Positions 33,968 through 43,171 of a stretch of 43,171 bases of DNA are shown here, piece after piece. Position 1 is the stretch's first letter; every line of letters starts with the position of its first letter. The stretch is from Comamonadaceae bacterium (GTDB lineage Bacteria; Pseudomonadota; Gammaproteobacteria; Burkholderiales; Burkholderiaceae_C): NCBI GenBank assembly GCA_947476285.1, contig CANJPU010000048.1, positions 1-43,171 of the forward strand, in the 5' to 3' direction. Below the pieces are notes generated by a model. It was not told where the DNA came from and made no database searches. It was given only the letters and a program-made list of their open reading frames with translations. The position numbers and the translations under genes were made by a program.

Positions 33968-34870
33968 TCAGCGACGCGCGGACGACACGAGAATGCCGCC
34001 CACAATCAGCGCGAAGGCCAGCGCGTGGTAGAGATGCGGCAACTCGCCCAGGAACGCCGCTGACATCAGCGCCGCAAACAGCGGCGTGAGGTTGGAGAAG
34101 AAGCCAGCTACCGTGGGCCCAACCCGACTGACACCCAAGCCCCAGCAGCGGTAGGCCAAAATTGCAGGCCCAACGGCCACATACGCCAGCGCGGCTGCAA
34201 GAGGCCAGCTCCATGCGATGTGAACCTCAGCCTGCGTCCATTCGCCAGCGGCAAACAAGGCAGACCAACCCAGGCCCATCACGATCTGGGCCATCAAGAA
34301 GGCCGCCCAATCGTTGCGGATGTGGGGCGGATCACCCGGCCGCATCAAGAGCCAGCTATAGCAAGCCCAGGCGGCCGTTGCCAGCAGTATGTAGAAATCC
34401 CCGGGCACCAGCCGCACCTGGGTCAGCATCTCCAGGTCGCCCCGGCACAGCACCACCAACACACCGACGATCGACAGCGCCGCGCCAGCCAACTGCCTGC
34501 TTGAAATTCGCTGACCAAAGAACAATGCACCTACACCCAGCATCCAGACCGGCGAGCTAGCGGCCACCAGGGTGACGTTGAGCGGGGTGGACGTCTTGAG
34601 GGCGAGGTACTGCAAGGCGTTGTAGACGCCCACGCCCAGAAGCCCCAGCACTGCAAAGCGCCGCCAATGGCGCCACATGCCGCTGGCTGGCCGAAGTACC
34701 CAGCCCGCCAGCGGTAGCAAAAGGGCGAAGGCCAGTGCCCAGCGCAGCAGGTTCAAAGTGACAGGCGGCACCATCTGGTTGACTAGGCGGCCCACCACGG
34801 CATTGCCTGCCCACAGCAAGGGCGGCACGGTGAGCAAGGCGGCGGTGGAAAAATTCAGTCGGTTGTTCAT
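33968..34870 (-). CDS. EamA/DMT-family membrane transporter
   Basis: This 300-residue inner-membrane protein has about ten hydrophobic helices arranged as two repeated EamA domains (first about residues 10-140, second about 155-295). It includes the characteristic segments WAGNAVVGRLVNQMVPPVTLNLLRW and, in the second half, SRVGPTVAGFFSNLTPLFA followed by FLGE. Such drug/metabolite transporters usually export amino acids or small metabolites; the substrate cannot be read from sequence. It is divergent from the quinone oxidoreductase gene with about 104 bases between starts, which must hold both promoters. Confidence 0.9.
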   Translation of the reverse strand: MNNRLNFSTAALLTVPPLLWAGNAVVGRLVNQMVPPVTLNLLRWALAFALLLPLAGWVLRPASGMWRHWRRFAVLGLLGVGVYNALQYLALKTSTPLNVTLVAASSPVWMLGVGALFFGQRISSRQLAGAALSIVGVLVVLCRGDLEMLTQVRLVPGDFYILLATAAWACYSWLLMRPGDPPHIRNDWAAFLMAQIVMGLGWSALFAAGEWTQAEVHIAWSWPLAAALAYVAVGPAILAYRCWGLGVSRVGPTVAGFFSNLTPLFAALMSAAFLGELPHLYHALAFALIVGGILVSSARR

Positions 34871-34974
34871 GGGCGCGAAGCTGCGAATGTATCTCTTTGG
34901 GCAAGCAGGTTGCCAGGCAGGGGTTGAAGATTCATGGCACCATGCCGGCCTGACTACGCAAAGAGGAGCAATTC

Positions 34975-35958
34975 ATGAGCAAAGCAGTGCAGATCACCCA
35001 GCATGGCGGTCCCGAGCAACTCAAAATCGTTGACGTGAGTGTCGGCGAGCCCGGCCCTGGCGAGATTCGCATACGCCACCGCGCGGTGGGACTGAACTTC
35101 ATCGACGTGTACCAACGCAGTGGCACCTACCCGTTCTCCATGCCTTTGCAGTTGGGCATGGAGGCTGCAGGTGTGGTCGAAGCAGTGGGGCAGGGCGTGA
35201 CCCACCTGCGTGCCGGAGACCGGGCCGCTTATGCCAGCCAGCCCCCGGGCGCCTATTGCGAAGTTCGGGTGATGCCCGCCAAATGCGTGTGCAAACTGCC
35301 CGATGCAATCGACTTCGACACGGGCGCAGCCATGATGCTCAAGGGCCTCACGGCGCAATACCTGCTGAAGAAAGCGCAGCCGCAAGGCGGGCTTCACCCT
35401 GGGGACTTTGTGCTTTTTCATGCCGCAGCCGGTGGCGTTGGGCTGATCGCCTGCCAGTGGGCGCGCGCGCTGGGCCTGCAACTGATTGGTACGGCCGGCA
35501 CCGATGCGAAATGCGCGCTCGCCAAGGAGCACGGCGCGGCGCACGTCATCAACTATGCCAAGGAAGATTTTCTCGCCCGCGTCAAGGAAATCACCCAGGG
35601 ACGCGGCGTGAAGGTGGTGTACGACTCGGTGGGCAAGGACACATGGGAGAAATCCCTTGATTGCCTGCAGCCATTCGGCTTGATGGCCTGCTTTGGCACG
35701 GCATCGGGTGCACCGGCGCCGATCGCGCCCAATGTGCTGGGCAACAAAGGGTCTATCTATCTCACGCGCCAGACATTGTTCACTCACATCGCCACCCGCG
35801 AATCGACGCAGGCCATGGCTGACGAGTTGTTCGAAGCAGTGCTGAGCGGCAAAGTGCGCATCCGCATCGATCAGCGCTATCCACTTGAGCAGGTGCAGCA
35901 GGCGCACCGCGATCTGGAGGCGCGCAAGACCACTGGCAGCACCATCTTGACCCTGTGA
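34975..35958 (+). CDS. Zinc-independent NADPH:quinone oxidoreductase
   Basis: This 327-residue MDR-superfamily enzyme of the zeta-crystallin/QorA type reduces quinones using NADPH in the cytoplasm. It has an N-terminal GroES-like domain (RHRAVGLNFIDVYQRSG) and a Rossmann domain with the nucleotide motif AAAGGVGLIACQWARALG, followed by YDSVGKDTW. The structural and catalytic zinc ligands of alcohol dehydrogenases are absent, as expected. GAGGAGC is six bases before the ATG. Its stop overlaps the GTG of the Nudix gene, suggesting that the two are translated from one message. Confidence 0.94.
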   Translation: MSKAVQITQHGGPEQLKIVDVSVGEPGPGEIRIRHRAVGLNFIDVYQRSGTYPFSMPLQLGMEAAGVVEAVGQGVTHLRAGDRAAYASQPPGAYCEVRVMPAKCVCKLPDAIDFDTGAAMMLKGLTAQYLLKKAQPQGGLHPGDFVLFHAAAGGVGLIACQWARALGLQLIGTAGTDAKCALAKEHGAAHVINYAKEDFLARVKEITQGRGVKVVYDSVGKDTWEKSLDCLQPFGLMACFGTASGAPAPIAPNVLGNKGSIYLTRQTLFTHIATRESTQAMADELFEAVLSGKVRIRIDQRYPLEQVQQAHRDLEARKTTGSTILTL

Positions 35959-36758
35959 ACCGACAGCATCTGGCCGCATGGCGCGATGCGCTTGATGCGC
36001 GCGCCGCCCAGCCACCTGCCCGAGCGCGGGTGGCGCTTTGGGCGGGCCAGGCGCGCATTGGTTCGGTGGAGCCAGACTACCTGTCGCGCATGGCCTTGCG
36101 CAGTGGATTGGTTCAGGCGCAGACACGCGGCGGTGAGAGCGGCTGGTGCATCATGGGCGAGCCCACGGAAAGTTTGCGCGAGTTGGCCCTGGCAATGCGT
36201 GATGCCGATTTGGCCCCGAACTGGCGCGACGAGCAATTGCCTGTGACCGACGAATCCGGTCGCAGACTGGGCACGGTGGAGCGCGCGGTGGTCAGGCCCT
36301 TGGGCATCACCACTTTTGCGGTGCACCTGGCCGGCCTGTCACCCGGGGGTGCGCATTGGGTGCAACAGCGCGCGCTGGACAAACCCAATGACCCCGGGCT
36401 GTGGGACACGCTCATGGGCGGGATGATCCCCGCAGATGACAGCCTGCAGCAGGCGCTGGCGCGTGAGACCTGGGAGGAGGCAGGCCTGCGCCTTGCGCAA
36501 CTGGCGCAGCTGCAGCATGGCGGGCGCATCAGCATTCGCAGGCCCACCGCCGATGTGCAAGCGGGCTATGTGGTGGAGCACATCGAATGGTTCCGCTGCG
36601 TCGTCCCTGAGGGCGTCGTGCCTGTTAACCAGGATGGCGAGGTCGCGCAATTCAGGCTGATGCAGGCCGATGAGCTGATCGAGCGCATGCTGCGCGACGA
36701 ATTCACTCTGGAGGCCGCGCGGATTTTCAGCGCCTTAACCTGCAGCTCCATCACCTAG
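35955..36758 (+). CDS. Nudix hydrolase with DUF4743 domain
   Basis: This 267-residue protein has an N-terminal DUF4743 region (about 1-120) and a C-terminal Nudix domain. The Nudix box reads GMIPADDSLQQALARETWEEAG; it keeps the RETWEEAG core, but the first acidic residue is Asp rather than Glu. The domain pairing resembles plant and yeast proteins that dephosphorylate damaged thiamine diphosphate, so a house-cleaning role on a nucleoside or thiamine diphosphate is plausible but not proven. The start is a GTG overlapping the upstream stop (GTGA). Its end overlaps the convergent Na/Pi transporter gene by 24 bases. Confidence 0.9.
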   Translation: MNRQHLAAWRDALDARAAQPPARARVALWAGQARIGSVEPDYLSRMALRSGLVQAQTRGGESGWCIMGEPTESLRELALAMRDADLAPNWRDEQLPVTDESGRRLGTVERAVVRPLGITTFAVHLAGLSPGGAHWVQQRALDKPNDPGLWDTLMGGMIPADDSLQQALARETWEEAGLRLAQLAQLQHGGRISIRRPTADVQAGYVVEHIEWFRCVVPEGVVPVNQDGEVAQFRLMQADELIERMLRDEFTLEAARIFSALTCSSIT

Positions 36759-38399
36759 TTTCGCCTGCCGCAAGCGATTGGGTGCGAGCGCGCCGGCTGA
36801 TTCGAGTATGGGGTAGGCGATCGAGCAGATGTGTGAATTGATGCGCTTGAGGTCGCTGATCAGATCAATGTGCAGCGAACTGGTCTCTATGCTTTGCATG
36901 GTGTTGTCCGACAGGCGCGTGAGATGGGTGGCTGCATAGGCGCGCTCCAGGTCGCGAAAGTGCGCTTTTTCTTCCAGCAGTTTTTGTGCGTCGCGCACCG
37001 TGCCGTTCAAGAACACGCTCATGCCCAGGCGCAAGTTGTCGATCAGGCGGGCATGCAGCTCGCAGATCTCGGTCATGCCGGCGTCGGAGAAGCTGCGTCC
37101 CTTCTTGATTTTCTTGTCCTCTATGTCGATGAGCACTCGCTCGATGATGTCGCCGATCTGCTCCATGTTGATCGTGAAGCTGATGATGTCGGTCCAGCGT
37201 CGGCTTTCTTCTTCGCCCAGCGCCTCGCGCGAGATTTTGGTCAGGTAGTACTTGATGGCTGAGTAGAGTTCATCGACGCTGTCGTCGAGTTTGCGCAGAT
37301 CTTGAGCGAGTTGGAGGTCGTTGGTCTTGATCACGGTGAGCATGCCCACCATCATGGTCTCCACCACATCGGCTTGGTGCAGTGCCTCGCGCGCAGCGCA
37401 CGAGATGGCCAGCGAGGGCGTGGCAAGGGCCGAGGGGTCGAGGTGGTGCGGCCGGCCCGCCACCAGTGTCTTGGCCGGCTTGGGCAGCCAATGCGCGACC
37501 CATTTGCCGATCAACTGTGTGAACCCGATGAAGACAATGGCGATCATGAGATTCAGACTCAGGTGAAACAGCACCACCGCAGTGGCTGGGTCGGGCATGT
37601 ACGGCCCCACCAGGCGAAGCCATAGGCCGACCAGCGGCGCTGCAATCAGCACCCCCAGGGCCTTGAATACAAAATTGCCCAGGGGCACCTGCCGCACCTC
37701 CACCGCGGAGCGGGCTGTGGTCAGCAAGGCCAGCAAGCCGCTGCCCAGGTTGGCGCCCAGCACCAGGCCCAGCGCCGGCTCCAGCGGAATGATGCCCGAG
37801 GCGGCCATGGTCGCGGTCAGCAAGACCATGGCCAGGCTGGAGTAGGCGATGAGCGAGAGGAATGCGCCCACAGTGATCTCCAGCAGCAAATCGCTTGTGA
37901 TGGAACCCAGCAAAGCCTTGACGGCGGGCGAATGGGTCATGATTTCGGTGGAAGTGGCCACCAGCCGCAAGGCCAGCAGCATCAAGCCCAGGCCGATCAG
38001 GATGCGGCCGATGCGCCCGACCACGCTGCTTTGTCGCGACAGGAAAAGAACCACACCTACGAAGATGAACAGGGGCGAGAGCCATGACAGATCAAATGAG
38101 AACACCACCGCCATCAGGCTGCTGCCCACATCGGCGCCCAGCATCACCGCCAGAGCCAGGGGCAGAGTGACCATTCCCTGCCCAACGAAGGAGGAAACGA
38201 TGAGTGCGGTGGCCGTGCTCGACTGCACCAGCGCGGTGACGCCCAGGCCCGACAGGGCCGCGGCCCAGCGATTGGCCAGACTGTGCGAGAGCAGATTGCG
38301 CAAGTTGGCGCCGAACACCCGAAGGATGCCGGTGCGAACGAGATGGGTGCCCCACACCAGCAGCGCGATGGCTGCCAGAAGATTCAACAGATGCTTCAT
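36735..38399 (-). CDS. Na/Pi cotransporter family protein with PhoU-like domain
   Basis: This 554-residue protein has a membrane part with two inverted Na/Pi-cotransporter repeats. The first QSST motif lies in ALVQSSTATALIVSSFVGQG; the second repeat includes GLVLGANLGSGLLALL. About 200 C-terminal residues form a helical PhoU-like domain (DDSVDELYSAIKYYLTKI, then MEQIGDIIERVL). It should move phosphate, or a similar anion, with sodium across the inner membrane and sense phosphate status through the tail. The start at 38399 is the methionine of MKHLLNLLAAIALLVWG; open frame continues far upstream but encodes no family sequence there and overlaps lspA. The ribosome site is weak. It lies 53 bases past the lspA stop. 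Confidence 0.93.
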   Translation of the reverse strand: MKHLLNLLAAIALLVWGTHLVRTGILRVFGANLRNLLSHSLANRWAAALSGLGVTALVQSSTATALIVSSFVGQGMVTLPLALAVMLGADVGSSLMAVVFSFDLSWLSPLFIFVGVVLFLSRQSSVVGRIGRILIGLGLMLLALRLVATSTEIMTHSPAVKALLGSITSDLLLEITVGAFLSLIAYSSLAMVLLTATMAASGIIPLEPALGLVLGANLGSGLLALLTTARSAVEVRQVPLGNFVFKALGVLIAAPLVGLWLRLVGPYMPDPATAVVLFHLSLNLMIAIVFIGFTQLIGKWVAHWLPKPAKTLVAGRPHHLDPSALATPSLAISCAAREALHQADVVETMMVGMLTVIKTNDLQLAQDLRKLDDSVDELYSAIKYYLTKISREALGEEESRRWTDIISFTINMEQIGDIIERVLIDIEDKKIKKGRSFSDAGMTEICELHARLIDNLRLGMSVFLNGTVRDAQKLLEEKAHFRDLERAYAATHLTRLSDNTMQSIETSSLHIDLISDLKRINSHICSIAYPILESAGALAPNRLRQAKLGDGAAG

Positions 38400-38452
38400 G
38401 CTTGACGCATTGACTATACGCCTTGCGTGAGCGCGCGGTCCATGCGAATGGC

Positions 38453-38950
38453 CTACGCGCCAGGGCGTGCGCGTCGCACTCGTAACAGCTCGTCCAGAAT
38501 CAGACAGGCTGCACCGATGGTGATGGTGCTGTCCGCCACATTGAAGGCCGGAAAATACCAGCCGCGCCAATGGAGTTGGATGAAGTCGACCACATAGCCG
38601 TGCAAAAGGCGGTCCACCACATTGCCCACCGCGCCGCCCAGAATGCAGGCCAGCGCAAAGCAGAACAGGCGTTGCCCTGCGTGCGAGCGCAGCATCCAGA
38701 TGATGAAGATGGCTGCGCCCACGCCGACGGCTGTGAAGAACCATCGTTGCCAGCCCGAAGCGCCCGCCAGAAAGGAAAACGCAGCGCCGGTGTTGTGGGC
38801 CCGCACGATGTTGAACATGCCTGCGACATAGGTAGAGTCGCCGAACTGGTAGTAGCCCAGGATCAAGACCTTGGTGAACTGGTCGGCAATCAGGATGATC
38901 AGCGACAGACCCAGCCAGGGCAGCCAGCCGGACTTCTCGGCCCGGGCCAT
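38453..38950 (-). CDS. lspA: Lipoprotein signal peptidase (signal peptidase II)
   Basis: LspA is an aspartic protease of the inner membrane that cuts signal peptides from diacylated prolipoproteins. The 165-residue protein contains the conserved blocks [29 protein letters not shown] and FPAFNVADS, in which the two Asp residues (in the VVDR and NVAD segments) are catalytic, and four membrane helices. The start at 38950 overlaps the ileS stop as ATGA; a longer frame to 39067 lies inside ileS. It is cotranscribed with ileS, a common arrangement in proteobacteria, and would process lipoproteins such as MltA found earlier in this window. Confidence 0.97.
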   Translation of the reverse strand: MARAEKSGWLPWLGLSLIILIADQFTKVLILGYYQFGDSTYVAGMFNIVRAHNTGAAFSFLAGASGWQRWFFTAVGVGAAIFIIWMLRSHAGQRLFCFALACILGGAVGNVVDRLLHGYVVDFIQLHWRGWYFPAFNVADSTITIGAACLILDELLRVRRARPGA

Positions 38951-41790
38951 CAGGCGAACTTCCTGTCTTCGCCCGCGCCGAAGAGGTTGCTGATGCATCG
39001 GCCGCAGAGGGTCGGGTGCGCATCGTCTTGGCCCACTTCGTCGCGCCAGTGCCAGCAACGATCGCATTTGATTGCCTCGGACGGCGCGACCTTTACTGCC
39101 ATCGCATCGCCAGCCATCACCTCCATCACCGAGGTAATGAAAACGAACTTGAGGTCATCGCCCAGGCTGGCCAGTGCCGACCACAACTCTCCGTGGCTGG
39201 CCATGGGCACGGTGAGCTCCACATTCGCCTGCAATGACGAGCCCACCTTGCCCGCTTCGCGCAGGGACTCGATCTCTTTGTTGACCATCTCGCGAGCCGC
39301 GCGGATGCGCGTCCACTTGGCGATGAGCTCAGCGTCTGGGCCGCCGATTTCGGCATAGGTTTCGAAGAAAATGGATTCGGAGTCGCCGAACAGCTTCCAG
39401 GCTTCTTCGGCTGTGAAGCTAAGGAAAGGCGCCATCCAGCGCAGCATGGCGTGCGTGATGTTCCACAGCGCGGTCTGCGCGCTGCGCCGCGCCAGGGATT
39501 TGGGCGCGCTGGTGTAGAGGCGGTCTTTCAGAATGTCGAGGTAGAAGGCGCCGAGGTCTTCAGAGCAGTAGATCTGCAGCTTGGCCACCACCGGGTGAAA
39601 TTCATAGACCTCATAGTGAGCCAGTACCTCGGCCTGGAACTGCGCCGCGCGCGACAGCGCGTAGCGGTCGATCTCCAGCATGTCCTGCAGCGCGACTGCG
39701 TCCTTAGCCGGATCGAAATCGCTCACGTTGGCCAGCAGGAAGCGCAGCGTATTGCGGATGCGGCGGTAGGCATCGACCACCCGCGCGAGGATCTTGTCAT
39801 CCCCGGCGATGTCGCCTGAGTAATCAGATGCCGCCACCCACAGGCGGATGATTTCCGCGCCGAGTTTCTTGCTGGTCTCTTGCGGGTCCACTCCGTTGCC
39901 CATTGACTTGCTCATCTTGCGGCCCTGGCTGTCCACAGTGAATCCGTGGGTCAGCAGGCCGCGGTAGGGCGCGCGGCCGTACATGGCGCAAGCTGTCAGC
40001 AGCGAGGAGTGGAACCAGCCGCGGTGCTGGTCATGGCCTTCAAGGTAAAGGTCGGCCTGCGGCCCGTCTTCATGGCCCGCACCTGCATGCGAGCACTGCA
40101 GCACAGTGGTGTGGGTGGTGCCGGAATCGAACCACACTTCAAGGATGTCGGTGCTCTTGGTGTAGAGCGGCGCATCTTGCGCTCCGATGATGGACTCGGG
40201 CGTGGCCTTGCTCCAGGCTTCGACACCGCCTTGCTCGACCATGTCGGCGGCCAGGTCGAGGATTTCCATGGTGCGCGGGTGCAGTTCGCCCGAATCCTTG
40301 TGCAGGAAGAAAGGCAGGGGCACGCCCCAACTGCGTTGGCGGCTGATGCACCAGTCGGGCCGCCCGGCGATCATGTCGCGCAGACGCGCCTTGCCGTTCT
40401 CCGGGTAGAAGCTGGTGTCCTCGATTGCCTCCAGCGCCATCTGGCGCAAGGTCTTGGGCGCTTTGTCCTTTGTGAACACGCCTTCGCCTTCATCCATGCG
40501 GACGAACCACTGCGCGGCAGCGCGGTAGATGACAGGCGTCTTGTGGCGCCAGCAATGCGGGTAGCTGTGGCTGAGGCTCTCGGTGGCGAACAGGCGCCCC
40601 GCATCGCGCAGGGCGTCCAGAATCTGAGGCACTGCTTTCCAGATGTTCAGGCCGCCGAACAGGGGGAAGTCGGCCGCATACGAGCCATTGCCCTGCACCG
40701 GGTTGAGAATGTCGTCGTAGGCCATGCCGTGCGCGACGCAGGAGTTGAAGTCTTCCACGCCGTAGGCGGGCGACGAGTGAACGATCCCGGTGCCGTCCTC
40801 AGCGGTGGCGTAGTCGGCCAGGTAGACCGGCGACAGCCGCCGATAGCCGGCATCAACGTCGTACAGCGGATGCTGGAAATTCAGGCCGCCCAGCTTCTCG
40901 CCTTTGACGGTGGCCAGCACTTGGCCGGTGAGCTGATAGCGGGCCATGCATTTTTCAACCAACGAGGCGGCCAGCACCAACAGCCCGCGCTCGGTCTGCA
41001 CCAGTGCGTATTCGAGCTCTGGGTTGAGATTGAGCGCCTGGTTGGCCGGGATGGTCCAGGCGGTGGTGGTCCAGATGACGACGAAGATGGATTGGGTGGC
41101 TGCGGGCAGACCGAAGGCCGCCAGCACCTTGTCCGGCTCGTGGGCCTGGAGGGCCACATCCAGCGTTTGCGATTTCTTGTCGGCGTACTCGATCTCGAAC
41201 TCAGCCAGCGAGGAGCCGCAGTCAAAGCACCAGTAAACGGGCTTGAGGCCACGGTAGACGAAGCCACGCTCGACCACGCGCTTGAAGGCGCGGATTTCTG
41301 CTGCCTCATTGACGAAGTCCATGGTGCGGTAGGGGTGGTCCCAGTCGCCCAGCACGCCCAGGCGCTTGAAGTCGGCCATCTGGATGCCGATTTGCTCGGT
41401 GGCGAAGGCGCGGCTCTTGGCCTGCATCTCGTCGCGTTGCAGCTTGCGCCCGTGTTTTTTCTCGATCGCGTTCTCGATGGGCAGGCCGTGGCAGTCCCAG
41501 CCGGGGATGTAGGCCGCGTCCATGCCCTTGAGTTGGCGCGCCTTGACGATCATGTCTTTCAGGATCTTGTTGAGCGCGTGGCCCATGTGGATCTGGCCAT
41601 TGGCATAGGGCGGGCCGTCATGCAGGACGAATTTCTCGTGGCCGCAGCGCGCGGCGCGCAATTTCTTGTAGAGGCCTTGCTCTTCCCATTCCTTGACCCA
41701 CTGGGGTTCGCGCTTGGGCAGATCGCCGCGCATGGGAAAGGGTGTGTCAGGCAGGTTCAGCGTGGCGCGGTAATCGGTCTTGTCTGTCAT
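38950..41790 (-). CDS. ileS: Isoleucyl-tRNA synthetase
   Basis: IleS attaches isoleucine to its tRNA and edits misactivated valine. The 946-residue class I enzyme has the HIGH-type motif HMGH at 68-71 ([12 protein letters not shown]), the KMSKS motif at 625-629 ([14 protein letters not shown]), an editing domain in between, the anticodon-binding region after it, and the C-terminal zinc module (CDRCWHW, then [10 protein letters not shown]). Length agrees with E. coli IleS (938). Its stop overlaps the lspA start (ATGA). It is preceded by ribF with 113 bases between, which contain a REP-like hairpin. A long plus-strand frame across the gene is a shadow. Confidence 0.98.
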   Translation of the reverse strand: MTDKTDYRATLNLPDTPFPMRGDLPKREPQWVKEWEEQGLYKKLRAARCGHEKFVLHDGPPYANGQIHMGHALNKILKDMIVKARQLKGMDAAYIPGWDCHGLPIENAIEKKHGRKLQRDEMQAKSRAFATEQIGIQMADFKRLGVLGDWDHPYRTMDFVNEAAEIRAFKRVVERGFVYRGLKPVYWCFDCGSSLAEFEIEYADKKSQTLDVALQAHEPDKVLAAFGLPAATQSIFVVIWTTTAWTIPANQALNLNPELEYALVQTERGLLVLAASLVEKCMARYQLTGQVLATVKGEKLGGLNFQHPLYDVDAGYRRLSPVYLADYATAEDGTGIVHSSPAYGVEDFNSCVAHGMAYDDILNPVQGNGSYAADFPLFGGLNIWKAVPQILDALRDAGRLFATESLSHSYPHCWRHKTPVIYRAAAQWFVRMDEGEGVFTKDKAPKTLRQMALEAIEDTSFYPENGKARLRDMIAGRPDWCISRQRSWGVPLPFFLHKDSGELHPRTMEILDLAADMVEQGGVEAWSKATPESIIGAQDAPLYTKSTDILEVWFDSGTTHTTVLQCSHAGAGHEDGPQADLYLEGHDQHRGWFHSSLLTACAMYGRAPYRGLLTHGFTVDSQGRKMSKSMGNGVDPQETSKKLGAEIIRLWVAASDYSGDIAGDDKILARVVDAYRRIRNTLRFLLANVSDFDPAKDAVALQDMLEIDRYALSRAAQFQAEVLAHYEVYEFHPVVAKLQIYCSEDLGAFYLDILKDRLYTSAPKSLARRSAQTALWNITHAMLRWMAPFLSFTAEEAWKLFGDSESIFFETYAEIGGPDAELIAKWTRIRAAREMVNKEIESLREAGKVGSSLQANVELTVPMASHGELWSALASLGDDLKFVFITSVMEVMAGDAMAVKVAPSEAIKCDRCWHWRDEVGQDDAHPTLCGRCISNLFGAGEDRKFA

Positions 41791-41802
41791 GGTCTGCTCG
41801 AA

Positions 41803-41882
41803 GGGGCTTCGACAGGCTCAGCCCGAACGGGAAGGTGATCGGAGCGATGTGAACGCCGCTCGCCCTGAGCCTGTCCAAGGGC
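41803..41882. repeat. REP-like dispersed palindromic repeat between ribF and ileS
   Basis: The segment contains CTTCGACAGGCTCAGCCCG and, about 25 bases on, the near-inverse CGCCCTGAGCCTGTCCAAG, so it can fold into a long imperfect hairpin. The GACAGGCTCAG core belongs to a repeat type that I know as common in intergenic DNA of Burkholderiales and other proteobacteria. In the minus-strand message it would lie just upstream of ileS and downstream of ribF, where it could stabilise or attenuate the transcript. No U-run follows, so it is not a typical intrinsic terminator. Confidence 0.7.
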
Positions 41883-41903
41883 GCGCAGCACGGTGCGTGC
41901 GGG

Positions 41904-42902
41904 TTAAATTCGGTCGCGGGTGGTTTGTCTGCGGGTCGAAGCGAAGAACGCGCGCGCATCGTCACAGTCCTTGGCAATGCCGGCTTTGAGGGCATCGAGG
42001 CTGTCGTACTTGAGTTCGTCGTGCAGTTTGTGCAGCAGGTCCACGCAGATGATTTTACCGTAGGCCCCTTCCGGTCCCAGTTTCTGGGGCCACTCCAGGC
42101 AATAGGTTTCCAAAAGAACCCGGCCGCCATTGACATCCTGGGCATCCAAAGAAGGGCGTATGCCCAGATTGGCCACGCCGATCAGGGGTTCATCGTGCAG
42201 GCCATGCACACGCACCGCAAAGATGCCGCTGGCGGCGGGGCTCCAGTGGGAAAAGCGCAGGTTGAGGGTCTTGAAGCCGAGCTGACGCCCCAGCTTGCGG
42301 CCGTGCACCACATGGCCGCTGATGCTGTAGGGCCGGCCCAGCAGGCCGGTCACGCCGCTCATGTCGCCCTGGGCCAGTGCAGTGCGCACTGCCGAGCTGG
42401 AGACCCGGTTGCCGTGCACTTCGTAGCTGTTCATTCGCGCAACGTCAAAGCCCATTTCGCTACCGGCAGCATCGAGCATCGCGTAGTCGCCCACGCGCTT
42501 GGCGCCAAAGCGGAAGTCGTCGCCCACCAGCACGTAGCGGCTTGCGAGTCCCTGCACAAGCACCTTGCGGATGAAATCCTCAGCCGGCTGTGTCGACAGC
42601 TTGGCATCGAAAGGCAGCACCACGCATTGGTCCACGCCGCAGCGGGACAGCTCGGTGAGCTTGTCGCGCAAGGTGGCCACCCGTGCTGGCGCGCTGTTTG
42701 GTTTGCCAGTGAGCGCGGCGAAATAATCGCGCGGATGCGGCTCGAAGGTCAGCACACAACTGGGCACGCGCCGATGCTGGGCTTCGTTGTTCAACAGCGC
42801 CAGCATCGCCTGATGGCCGCGGTGCACACCGTCGAAATTGCCGATCGTCAACGCGCAGGCTTGTGCGATTCCGTGGTGCTTGAATCCTCTGAAAACTTGC
42901 AT
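41904..42902 (-). CDS. ribF: Bifunctional riboflavin kinase / FAD synthetase
   Basis: RibF phosphorylates riboflavin to FMN and adenylylates FMN to FAD. The 332-residue protein has an N-terminal nucleotidyltransferase domain with IGNFDGVHRGHQAML (H27-R-G-H30). Its C-terminal flavokinase barrel begins near residue 190 (GRPYSISGHVVHGRKLGRQLGFKTLNL). Length is typical. It heads the ribF-ileS-lspA group on the minus strand. About 117 bases separate its ATG from the MITE-like repeat at the right edge; they hold an AT-rich stretch (GATATC, TTTTTGATATC) that may be part of a promoter, but I cannot define hexamers with confidence. Confidence 0.96.
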   Translation of the reverse strand: MQVFRGFKHHGIAQACALTIGNFDGVHRGHQAMLALLNNEAQHRRVPSCVLTFEPHPRDYFAALTGKPNSAPARVATLRDKLTELSRCGVDQCVVLPFDAKLSTQPAEDFIRKVLVQGLASRYVLVGDDFRFGAKRVGDYAMLDAAGSEMGFDVARMNSYEVHGNRVSSSAVRTALAQGDMSGVTGLLGRPYSISGHVVHGRKLGRQLGFKTLNLRFSHWSPAASGIFAVRVHGLHDEPLIGVANLGIRPSLDAQDVNGGRVLLETYCLEWPQKLGPEGAYGKIICVDLLHKLHDELKYDSLDALKAGIAKDCDDARAFFASTRRQTTRDRI

Positions 42903-43019
42903 TGCGGCCGATTAGTATCTTTTTGATATCAGCTTGTGCCCGCCCGTCATGCAGCGCAGGGTCTTTCCTGCCTCAGGAGCGTCACGAAAACAGGGTATAT
43001 TGTGCTGTACTGCGCCGCT

Positions 43020-43171
43020 AGCAGCCTGTCGGACTTTGGGCGTCGAAGCGAAATTTGCGAAAACCGAGGACAGTTTTTTCCGCATTCGCAGCCCCATAGC
43101 CCAGCTATGGGGCAAGAAGGCGGGAAAAAATGGACCGGTTTCTCGCAAATTGCAGCCGACGTTCCCAAAGT
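43020..43171. mobile_element. MITE-like palindromic element, copy 2 (cut by window end)
   Basis: This is the same element as at 23462-23626 but in the opposite orientation: it begins with the identical 21-base terminal repeat and ends inside the far repeat at CCCAAAGT, so about 13 bases are missing. I count two substitutions against copy 1. The high identity suggests recent movement or gene conversion. Both copies are preceded by CT at the left, perhaps a target preference. No transposase is encoded. The short protein-like frames in it are artefacts of the palindrome. Confidence 0.8.

Noticed and set aside
38400..39023. Upstream extension of the Na/Pi transporter frame
   Set aside because: It overlaps lspA antisense-free but out of frame, encodes arginine/glycine-rich sequence unlike the family, and the family start MKHLL fits at 38399.
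39946..41838. 630-codon open frame on the plus strand across ileS
   Set aside because: It is antisense to a clear isoleucyl-tRNA synthetase with all motifs. Long antisense frames are common in high-GC codon usage, and the translation matches no family.
23462..43171. The two palindromic copies as ends of a composite transposon
   Set aside because: No transposase lies between them and the segment contains essential genes (ileS, lspA, ribF), so a mobile unit of this size is unlikely.

Overview
The window looks like chromosomal DNA of a betaproteobacterium of the order Burkholderiales, most likely family Comamonadaceae. This is inferred from high GC, the protein families (a DUF1631 protein beside secDF, Smg, YhdP, a single-chain indolepyruvate ferredoxin oxidoreductase) and gene arrangements such as ribF-ileS-lspA. 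It starts inside an IS3-type transposase and stops inside a palindromic repeat that also occurs, inverted, at 23462-23626. Both edges are therefore repeats, as expected for a contig that ended where assembly could not continue. I saw no tRNA, rRNA or CRISPR array.

Region 1 (1-22939) is mostly housekeeping. After the IS3 remnant come a ferritin-like diiron protein, the heptose-1-phosphate adenylyltransferase rfaE2 (LPS core precursor), glnE on the minus strand, the large envelope protein yhdP, a nitrilase-superfamily amidase, a sensor kinase/FixJ-type regulator pair, a small membrane ORF head to head with the lipoprotein mltA, an indolepyruvate ferredoxin oxidoreductase, the yajC-secD-secF export set and a DUF1631 protein. 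Envelope building and protein export are the main themes.

Region 2 (22968-33159) is accessory in character. smg is cut off from its usual upstream neighbour by a 165-bp palindromic MITE-like element. A LysR regulator then converges on an eight-gene minus-strand operon (24669-32635). In transcription order it encodes an amidohydrolase, a carboxymuconolactone-decarboxylase-fold protein, an acyl-CoA ligase, a crotonase, and a polyamine/iron-type ABC importer (binding protein, ATPase, two permeases). It reads as an uptake and CoA-activation module for an unidentified organic acid. Sampled lines have visibly lower GC than the flanks. The crotonase lacks both canonical catalytic glutamates. The 524-bp region upstream holds three perfect 11-bp inverted repeats with unrelated sequences plus a smaller palindrome. 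This is a candidate structured leader RNA and the most unusual non-coding signal in the window.

Region 3 (33160-43171) returns to ordinary genes: an SDR protein without the YxxxK motif, an EamA transporter, a quinone oxidoreductase overlapping a Nudix hydrolase, a Na/Pi cotransporter with a PhoU-like tail, then lspA, ileS and ribF on the minus strand, with a REP-like hairpin between ileS and ribF. The second MITE-like copy ends the window.
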